Assembly (NCBI GenBank): GCA_947471745.1
Contig: CANJKZ010000169.1
Coordinates: forward strand, 2,550,001-2,614,000
Origin: Closterium sp. Naga37s-1
Taxonomy: Eukaryota; Streptophyta; Zygnematophyceae; Desmidiales; Closteriaceae
Reading direction: 5' to 3'
Length of the DNA: 64,000 nt
Part shown: positions 47,928 to 57,100 of the stretch, in pieces
Layout of the letters: every line of letters starts with the position of its first letter
Numbering within the stretch: the first letter of the stretch is position 1
Position numbers and translations under genes: made by a program
The notes under the pieces: model-generated
Databases searched by the model: none
The model's input: the letters and a program-made list of their open reading frames with translations, nothing else
What the model was told of the DNA's origin: nothing

Positions 47928-48281
47928 TGTAAGGAAAATTCCTTTTCCTTACTTCGCGCCCCTGCTTACCGCGTACAAGACCATTCCCGCCATCGGCACC
48001 CAAACAGTGAAACGTTACCCGCTCGCGACACTCGCCTCGACTACGACTCCCGCCACCGTTCACGATGCGACCCAACCTCACGGTTCGGTTGGTAACCCGC
48101 GCTCCGGACCTCCGCCTCGACATTTCCCAACCTCGGCGCTAGGCCCGTAGCGCACCCCATTATCTCGCGTTACCGTTACCACTCTAGTTCGCTATATATT
48201 CTTCGCGCATGACTTCGCTCATTGTATTGTTTTGCTTCGATAGTGCAATTCTCGCTCGCTCGCTCAATTGCACCCGTAACA
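47928..48281 (+). repeat. 3' LTR of Gypsy F
   Basis: 354 bp; longer than the 5' LTR by a 16-bp segment near 47990-48010, with about three other differences by eye. Confidence 0.93.
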
Positions 48282-48601
48282 CAAATGAACAACACACCCT
48301 CATACCAGTATACCATAAGGTTACATTTGTCAAAGTTTGATCCCATTTGACAAATGTCCAGCCATCGCAGGTTACATGCAGCCGTGGTACATACTTTTTG
48401 ATACTATGGTTTGTTTTACTAAGGTCCTTGCCAGCCATTCCATTTAGTTTCTTGAGCTACAAACACCGCCATGACACCACAAGACAGCCAGTCAGGTGCA
48501 TGCGATCCAGTTGGCATACGGTAAGCCAAGACTGATCATAGAGCTGATTCTTTGCAAACGAATCACAATCTCAAAATCTTGTCCACTACAACAGATCAAC
48601 C
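48282..48601. other. Downstream flank of the CNOT10-like gene
   Basis: About 320 bases between the Gypsy element and the stop of the minus-strand gene; no gene or repeat seen. It probably includes the 3' untranslated region of that gene. Confidence 0.4.
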
Positions 48602-50446
48602 TCAAGCTCCCATGCTGTTACCACTGCACATTCTAAACCGCACCATGTTGGATCGCTGCAGTAGACGCAGAGCCGTGTCACACCTCTCCTCCCACCGCCC
48701 AGCATTCACCGCCCCATCACAGTGATCAGCCTTAACATCCCCACGAGCCTCAAGCGCTTCTCTAAGCTCCAAATAAGCCTGCACCACTAAAGCCATGCCA
48801 TCAGCACACGTGACTTCCTCACCCCCTGCCATCCCTCTTCCACCTGCCCCCTCCCTTCCACCTGCCCCTCCACCCCCTGCCTTGTCAGCGCACACCCTAG
48901 CCTCTGCAAGGTCGCCCTTCATGGCATGCAGAGCAGCCAGGTTCACATACACGCTCTCCCTCCACTCCCTCCATTTCCCCCCTCTGCCTGCTGCTGCTGC
49001 TCCTACTCCTCTTGCTTCTGCTGCTCCTGCTGCTGCTGCTCCCCTACCTCCTGCAACTGCTCCTCCTGCCGCCCCTGTGGCAGCTGCAGGAGGCGAAGCT
49101 TCCAGGAACTCGACAAGGCACTCAGAGAGGAGGCTCAGAGCGTCGGCAGGGCGGCCGAGGAGGCAGAGAGCCTCTGCTGCGTACATGCGGAGGGCGCTGC
49201 GCTGCCACGGGTCTGAGCTCCTGTCAGGGCTAACAGGTTCGTGTGAGGTAAGAGGTGTGCGTGGGTCGTTTGCGGTGTGTGGGTCGTTTGCGGTGTGAGC
49301 GAGAGCGTTGCTCCGGGTGTTGAGCAGGGAGAGGGCGTGTTGGGCGGTGGCAAGGCAGGCGAGGTGGTTAAGGAGGGAGAGCTCGACCCAGGCCAGCTGG
49401 CACAGGGCTGAGAGGAGAAGGCGGCGGTGGGCAGCGGGCAGGAGAGGTGGGGGAGTGAACGCCTTCTGGCTGCTGCTGCTGCTACCGTTGCTGCTGCTGC
49501 TGCTGCTGCTGCTGATTCTGCTGCTGTTGACGGTGCTGACGGTGCTGGCGGTGCTGGTATGAGGGGGGTGCGAGAGCAGCAGGTGGATGGCGTTCTTGAG
49601 ACACATGCGCGCCAGGGGGAGGGGATCCAGGCCCAGAGAGGACGACAGAGAGAGCGAGAACGGCAGCGGCTGCTTAGAATAGCCGGACCCCGCTCTGTCT
49701 GTACTGACCGTTGCGTCACTGGTGGTACCGCCGCTGCTGGTGCTGCTGCTACCGGCAGCAGTGCCAACATGGTGCCTAGGAGGATTGGCTGATGATGCTT
49801 CTTGCTTCCCTGAATCGCCGCGAGGGCTCGGTCCTGCCTCCCCTCGCACTCGCCTCGCCATGAGATCTGCAAGCCCACTGAGGGCCGTCGATTCACCTGC
49901 TCCAGTGCCGCCGAGAGCCGTCGATTTGACTGTAGAGCTCCTGTCCGTGCTTTTAGCGTGAACCCCTGTTTCTGACTTGACTTCGGATCCGTCGCCGCGC
50001 GTGCCAGCTGGCAGCAGGACATACTGCCACGTGTCCTCGTTCTTTCCGCCGCTCATCACAGTCACCGTCATGCTGCTGGATCTAAGTGAGCCTTGCTGCT
50101 TCTGATTATCGCTCCTCTTGCTGCTTTTCATGATAATCTCTTTCCTCCTCCTGTTGCTGCTGGTGGGTGAGAATGCAGCACTCCGCCAGCCGCATCCACA
50201 GCAGCGGCCAATCACAGAAGACGCGCGAAACCTCCTGGAAGCATCGCGCGGCCTTCACGGGGTCACCGCTGAGCAGCATCTGCAGGCCGAGCTGGTACAC
50301 CAGCCGCGCCGCGTCGCCGTTGTTCTGTGCAAGTTGTGCTGACGTGTCACGGCTGGGGATCATTGCATCCACATCAGCTCCGTTTTTTGTCATACCGTCG
50401 CTATCCGTTTCAAGTAAGACCGCCCTTGAAACTCTAAAATGCAAGT
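48602..50446 (-). CDS. CNOT10: CNOT10-like (CCR4-NOT subunit 10), N-terminal half absent
   Basis: Two adjoining minus-strand frames match the C-terminal half of CCR4-NOT subunit 10, a TPR-type protein of the cytoplasmic deadenylase complex. The first (to 50446) has YQLGLQMLLSGDPVKAARCF then WPLLWMRLAECC. The second (to stop at 48602) has TWQYVLL, LARMCLKNAIHLLL, ALCQLAWVELSLLNHLACLA, MYAAEALCLLGRPADALSLL and VYVNLAALHAMKGDLAEARV, separated by Ser/Gly/Ala-rich inserts and a poly-Ser tract. They overlap in a CAG/GAG-rich stretch (about 50110-50170) with a one-step frame change and no good GT-AG intron, so this is a frameshift or a sequence error. The first frame has no good ATG and is preceded by an acceptor-like GCATTTTAG (about 50447-50455), yet the roughly 300-residue N-terminal half expected upstream is not found before the next gene at 51150. 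It may be a truncated gene. Confidence 0.62.
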
Positions 50447-50460
50447 CCAGAGTTGTCGAC

Positions 50461-51149
50461 TAAGGCCCACGCCTCGTAGGCTCTAGTTACGCAGGCAGGG
50501 TTTGGTCTGGAACCGCAAAGTATACTCACGCCTGGACCCAAGCTGAACTCGAATGCCAATGAATTCAGATGGTGAACTGCCCTTGCTGCCCTGCTGGAAA
50601 GTTGGGATAAAATTAGGATCTCTTACCGAACAGATGACAGTGCTTCAAGCGAGGATTCTCCCAAATCAATGGGGAAATTTGACCAACTTTTTGTTCCAGC
50701 GTGTATCAAAGTTCTGCACTACACAGCTGCTGTAGGGCAACGCAGCAGTTCCAATTCCTGTCTTGTTATCGCGTATGATCCTCCGCCGCTGTAAAGCCGA
50801 CCGGTGCTGCTGCACTTGCGGTGCGCTGACGTGGCGCAGCTAGTTGTGTGTGACGGCGTAAATTAAGCGAGTACAGTAGAGCTCCCAGGCTCCTACTAGT
50901 GGCCTCTTCCTCCTTTACCTGGCCTCCTAGCCCAGACCCCCACCCCACGCCAACAGAACGTTCAAACTGAACCACATTGAACGCCGGCGAGCAACCTGAC
51001 CACTTCCGTATTGTGCCTGATCCGTATCGTATCTACTTTCGTTGTCGGTATCGTATCGTGGTTCTCCTGAAACACCACGGCATAGTAGAGCAGTAGTTAA
51101 TTACCAAGACAGCTCAGCAGCCAATAGCGCCTCCGCAGACGTAGCTCTC
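50461..51149. promoter_or_regulatory. Intergenic space between divergent CNOT10-like and O-methyltransferase genes
   Basis: About 690 bases between the CNOT10-like exon (minus) and the O-methyltransferase ATG (plus). It must hold the promoter and leader of the O-methyltransferase gene. I see no clear TATA box and no exon resembling the missing N-terminal half of CNOT10. Confidence 0.4.
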
Positions 51150-54100
51150 ATGACTCTCCTCGCGCTATGCCGCCGCGCTACCAGCATTTGCTGTAATACC
51201 GGAGCAGTCTCGCCACTATGTTGTTATAATAACGGAGCGGTATTTCCCCAAATGACCCATGTCGGTTCCCACAGTCACAGCCTCTCCTCCCTCCCTCGAG
51301 GTCGAGCCGCGATCGGCAAAAAGCTCAACCTTAGTAGCCATAGCCGCGTGGCGACTCAATGCCACGTGGCTCGATTACCCGTACATGCCAGCTCATCTGC
51401 CAGCTCAGCAGCGACCGTGTCCACGTCTGCCACATCAGCAGCCCCCATGGCGCTAGACCCGTCGTACGGGAGTAAGGAGGTGATTAAAGTCGACTCGCGC
51501 GTCTACCAATACATCCTGGAACACACCCGAGAACCCGAGGTGACTATAAGGAGTGTGACTGTAACAGGTGATAATGTGAATAAGACGTGACTGTAACAGG
51601 CTCTCTGAAGGGCTTCTGGAAAGATTGTTGTTCGTCCCCCCTCCACTGCACTCTCCTCCTCTCGCTCTTCCACTCTCACTCTCGCACTCTCTGTCCCATC
51701 CTTTCTTGACCCTAATCGTGCGCACTACCCTTGCACCCTACCCAAGCCCGCTGCTTTTGTCCCCCTGCTTTCGTCCCCCTGCTTTTGTCCCCCTGGCTTT
51801 GTCCGCCTCTACTTCCAATCTCCTCTTCCCATCCCCCGTTCCCATGTCATCTCGTGTCATCTCCTCATGTCATCTTCTCATGTCATCTCATGTCATCTCA
51901 TGTCATCTCCTCATCTCCTCTCCCCATATCCGCTGCCCTTGTCCCCTGTCTGGCCTGCCCTGTCGCATGTCATGCAGATTCTAGCCGAGCTGAGGAGGAA
52001 AACCGCCACCATGATAGGCAAAGAGATGCAGGTGAGGAATTATATTGTAACTTATACCCGATATAGCAAGGGATGGTCGTTTATCCGTTATAAGCAGGTG
52101 CATAGTGCAGATTCTAGCCGAGCTCAGGAGGGAAACCGCCACCATGATAGGCAAAGAGATGCAGGTGAGGAATTATGTCATACCCGATATAAGCAGGAGG
52201 TGGTCTTCTATCCGCTATATGTTGAGTAACCATGCAAATAATCAAAAGGCTGTTCTGTCCCCGCTATAAGCACCCTTAAAGTATGAAGTTGCACTTAAGA
52301 AAGAATTCGCAAAGTGATGCAGGTCAAGGGTCACGTCCCTCCCTCCCCTCCCCTCCCCTCCCCTCCCATCCCATCCCATCCCATCCCACCCCACCCCACC
52401 CCACCCCACCTGTTCCACCACCATCTCTGCAGGTGTCCCCGGAGCAGGGAGCGTTCCTGGCAATGCTGGTGCGGCTGATGGGATGATGGGACCAAGGCGG
52501 GTAGTGTGGCTGTGCACACACATACACTCATGCTCTTGTGTGTCTGTCTGCCTGCCTGGCTACCACCATCCCTGCAGGTGTCCCCGGAGCAGGGAGCGTT
52601 CCTGGCCATGCTGGTGCGGCTGATGGGAGCCAGGCGGTGCATTCACCACCATACCATTCACACCCTTGCTTGCTTGCCTGCCTGCCACCATCCCTGCAGG
52701 TGTCCCCGGAGCAGGGAGCATTCCTGGCCATGCTGGTGCGGCTGATGGGAGCCAGGCGGTGCATTCACCACCATACCATTCACACCCTTGCTTGCTTGCT
52801 TGCTTGCTTGCCTGCCTCTACGTTGGAAAATACGCCCTGGGTAGGGTGGCGTACCACGTATATACGATTGCGTACGTACGTGGTACGCTAATACGCTTCG
52901 AATTCGTGAGAAAACGCCCGGGCAGCCCGGCGAATAAAAAAATCGAAATTGATTTTTTTTTGCGACGGTTATTAGGGCTTCGCGACTGGTTACCGCGACC
53001 AAGCACATCGCCCAACCCACTTCTGAAATTCAAATTTCAGAATCCAAACCTCCCACCACCCCAACCACACACCACCCCACCAAACCTCTCATATCCAACC
53101 ACCCCTCTCAAATGTCCAGCACGTCATCTGAGCATTTACTCGTTGACGCCTTCCTATCCTTCATTCGATTCTCTCCTCCTCAATTTCATTCCCGAGCTCT
53201 GATCTCCCGTTTTTCCTCAAGCAGTCTACCGTTCCTTAGTCGCGCGCCATGGCGTCGAACTCCACCCCTCCTAGCGCGACGAGCAATGTAGCATCTGTTC
53301 ACGCGTCTAGTAGTGCGATCAACACGCAGCCTGTTGAGGCTGGCTTTTCGAACCCAATTCTGAAACATTTTCTTATTCCCCCCCACACCAAAGGCAATCC
53401 CAAGCTTTGTAAGTTTTGTGGCTTCAAGTTTGAGGGCGGAACCACTCGCTGCGCAGTTCACCTCGCCAAATGGAAAGGGCAGGATGGACGCCCTGTCAGG
53501 CTTTGTAAGGACGCGTCCCCGGAAGTCCGTGAAGAAGTGCGTGCCATGTACGAGAACAAGGAGGAAAACAAGAGCATGAAACGAGGGGCGGCCGCTGCAG
53601 CACTCGACTCCGTGCTGGGCGCGGTCACTGGATGTGCGGAGAAGAAGGGGAAGATAACAGATTTCTTCGGCGACGAGGCGACGTGCGCCAAGGAGGACGC
53701 GGATAACGCGCTTTGCCTAATGATCGCGGCGCTGAAGCTTCCAGAGCGCATCGTGGATGATCCGGTCTTCCGCTACGCGGTCCAGTGCTTTGCGCACGCG
53801 GGACCGGGGTATGTCCCCCCCAAGAGGCGCTACATTGGAGGGGCGGGCTTGAAGAAAGTGCGGCAGAAAATGGAGGTGGCGCTCGCCCCCGTTGCCGCGA
53901 GCTGGAAGCGGGACGGTCTCACCGTGTCGTCGGACATGATGACCGACCGTTGTGGCCGCCCGCAGGCCAACGTACTCCTTGTCAACGACTCCGGCGCAGT
54001 TTTCGAGCAGGCCGTGGACTGCAACATGGAGTCGAAGACCGGGGGGTACATCGCCAGCCTTCTCCGCCCCGTCATTGATAAGGTGGGGCCGGAGAATGTG

Positions 54101-57100
54101 GTGGCGGTCTGCACCGATGGCGGCAGCAACTATGCATCGGCAGCTCGGAAGATTGCGGGCACATGGCCGCACATTGAGCATGTGCCATGTGCCACGCATG
54201 TCCTGGACCTGTTGATGGAAGATGTGGGCAAAATGGGATGGGCGAAGGGGCTTGTGGAGAAAGGAGGGGAGATGATTACCTTCGTGCGCAACCACCACTT
54301 CACCCGTGCCTATATGAAGAAAGTGGGGGGGAAGCAGGTGCTCAAGCCCGCGGGAACCAGGTTCGGGACACAGTACATAGCCATGGCCCGGCTATGTGAG
54401 GTGAGGAGTGGGCTGGCAGCGATGGTGCTCAGTGACGAGTGGAAGGTGTGGGCAGCGGGGGACAAGGATAGGAAGACTGCAGCCGATAAATTCAGGGCTG
54501 CTGTGATGGATGAGGAGTGGTGGGGGGTGGCGGCGTTCTTTACCTCTCTCATGGAGGTGCCATTCAAGGCCATGCGGGCCACGGACTCTTCCGCGAAAGG
54601 CATGATGGGTAAGATGTATGACATTATGCTACAGCTTACCGAGGACATCAATGACAAGCTCGACGATGCAGGCGACTTCTTGACTCGGGCAGAGAGGGCA
54701 GACATCACCAAGATTGTGAAGGACAGGTGGGACAACTCCCTTGCCTGCCCCATGCATGTGGTTGGCCGGATCCTGAATCCGGCCAACCAGGTGGAGGGAA
54801 TTTTCAGGAACGATGTGGAGTGCACGCGGGTGTTCAAGGACTACATCGAGCGCCACTATGACAACGTCACCTTCAGGCGCGGCAAGGATGGTGCCCCTCG
54901 CCGCGCCTCCCTTGTGCTGCAGGAGGCATTGCTGGCCTACATCAACATGGAGGGCAGTTTTGGCAAGCCGGGCGCCATAACTGCAAGGGAGGCAGTGAAG
55001 AAGGGGGAGATGAGCATGGTGCAGTGGTGGTCGTGGCACAGCACCGAGTACCCTGAGCTTGCCACCCTCGCATGCCGGGTGCTCACTCAGCCCGTCTCGG
55101 CTTCCCCATGCGAACGTGGCTGGGCGCAGTGGGAAGGCGTCCACACCGCCCGCCGCAACCGGCTCGGGTTCGCCAAGTGTGCGGACCTCGTTTACATTGC
55201 GCACAACTGGAACGTTGTGCGCAATTGGTACAACAAGGATGGGGGCAGCACGGTTGTGCCCGGTAACATCCCGCATGCCCCTATCCCTCGCGGCTACAAC
55301 ATGGACGAGGAGGAGGATGACCTGATGGGGGCGGAAGGAGATGATGCAGTTTTGGCGGATGAGTATGGGGAAGGGGTGGTGGTGGAAAAGCCCCGCAAGG
55401 AAATAGGCTTTGGGGAAGCTTGCTAGAGGGTGGGGATTATGTGGATGATGTGGAGAAGTAGCCCCAACTATGTATTTCTGGATATTTATGAAATAAAAAA
55501 TTCACATGTGTTGTTGTCGGCCTGAACCCCCCCCCTGAAACAGGTTTTTTTTATACCTGCCCGGGAAAAAAGTTTCATCTGCCCACCAGCGTATTTTTGC
55601 GTATCAGCAGTACGCCAGCCTTGGCGTACCGCGTATATACCAAGCGTATAATACGCTAACGTATTATACTCGATACTCGTATTTTCCAACGTAGGCCTGC
55701 CTGCCACCATCCCTGCAGGTGTCCCCGGAGCAGGGAGCATTCCTGGCCATGCTGGTGCGGCTGATGGGAGCCAGGCGGTGCATTCACCCTTAGTGGGAAT
55801 ATACGCTTATTGCGTATATACACTTATCGTATATACGCAATCTTATATACGCTATACGCTGTAGGGACGGGTTTGGAAATCCGCTTTTTCGGGCAGGAAA
55901 AAAACTTCCTGGGCAGGGTGAAAAACAATGTCGCGCTCAACATCGGGAAGGTATTCCGTATTTTCATTAAGAATTTCGTAGCATTCTCCTAAGTCTGAAC
56001 TTCGATTAGGGTGGGATGTGTAGTAGACACTAGAAGGAAAAGTAGGAATCGGGAGCTCTGTTGGGAAGCGGGAAATGTCGAGTGCAGTTGGGCTGGCTGG
56101 TTAGTAGCATGAGTGGGGTTTGTTGGGGGAACGTTTTTGACAGGTTGGAGTTCGTAGATGGGATGGTTTTCAATGCGGTACTAATCAAAATTGTAGATCT
56201 GAACTGCCAGACGCGATTGTAAGGCACATTCCCGCTTCCCTACAACCCCGAATTGCACCTCGACTTCGGCGAAATGCTCACCAGGAGATTCCGCATCTTT
56301 CCGTATACACACGAATTTTTTTCCCGGGCAGCCCCTAAAAAACTCTGAAAGCGTATAGCGTATTAGCTAGCGTATAGCGTTTTGCGTATGAACGCAAGCG
56401 TATATACGCTATACGCTTTAGGTTCTGAGCGTATATTCCCACTAAGCATTCACCACCATACCATTCACACCCTTGCTTGCTTGCTTGCTTGCCTGCCTGC
56501 CACCATCCCTGCAGGTGTCCCCGGAGCAGGGAGCGTTCCTGGCAATGCTGGTGCGGCTGATGGGAGCAAGGGGCGGGTAGTGTGGCTGTGCACACACATA
56601 CATTCATGCTGTTGTGTGTCTGCCTGCCTGCCTGCCTGCCACCACCATCCCTGCAGGTGTCCCCAGAGCAGGGGGCGTTCCTGGCCATGCTGGTGCGCCT
56701 CATGGGAGCAAGGCGCTGCATTGAGCTGGGCGTTTACACGGTGAGTGGGCTTGAGCTGTTACGGTGTGCTGCGGTGTGCTGCGGTGTGCTGCGGTGTGCT
56801 GCAGTGCTGTGGGATGAATCTTTCATGCATTGAGGTGGGCGTGTCCACAGTGAGGCCTCTGTTCTGTATGAGCTGCTATGGCAGCCCGCCTGTGGCACGG
56901 TGCGATGGCTGTGAGTGCACTGACCTGACTTGATGGGAGGCAGGCGCTGCATTGAGCTGGGCTGGGTGTGTGTACATGGTGAGCCTTGCACTGCTTCTTG
57001 ATAATTCCAAAGAATCTCTCATGGTGAGACTTGTGGTGCTGCGGTGCTGCAGTGCTGCATTTAGCTGGAACTCTTTATGCGTTGAGCTGGGTGTGTTGTG

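Larger units (their letters stand above)
36761..48281 (+). mobile_element. Ty3/Gypsy element F, broken, with Copia G inside
   Basis: Both ends are clear: LTRs at 36761-37098 (338 bp) and 47928-48281 (354 bp), flanked by target duplication CAAAT (36756-36760, 48282-48286). The primer site TGGTATTCAGAGCC lies two bases after the 5' LTR, and a G-run precedes the 3' LTR. Parts: gag 37281-38459 with a CCHC knuckle (CFACNRPGHRKSEC); protease, reverse transcriptase (FYLDDILVYS) and RNase H, about 38530-40430; integrase with zinc region and core (VDRLTKMAHF, HPKTDGQTERTNQ), about 40590-41690. Protease-RT-RNase H-integrase order is Ty3/Gypsy type. The pol part is broken, with a few breaks. The LTRs differ by about 3 substitutions and one 16-bp indel, so the insertion is fairly recent. 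Confidence 0.93.
52433..56740 (+). repeat. Six-copy array of exon 3 of the O-methyltransferase gene
   Basis: Copies start at 52433, 52578, 52700, 55719, 56515 and 56657, each directly after a CTGCAG acceptor and each reading VSPEQGAFLAMLVRLMG. Only the last (56657-56740) continues to the full exon end (CIELGVYT) with a GTGAGT donor. Copies 2-4 turn after GARRCI into a shared intronic segment (CACCACCATACCATTCACAC, then CTTG repeats); copies 1 and 5 share a different tail (GGCGGGTAGTGTGGCTGTGC). Without the two hAT insertions the units are about 120-145 bp long. Confidence 0.9.

Noticed and set aside
52433-52765. Upstream exon-3 copies as mutually exclusive alternative exons
   Set aside because: They lack the exon end and a matching donor, unlike the final copy; alternative use would not give the SAM-binding loop.
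53249-55426. Domesticated hAT-derived host gene
   Set aside because: It lies between exact terminal inverted repeats and a target duplication, so it is an ordinary transposon gene.
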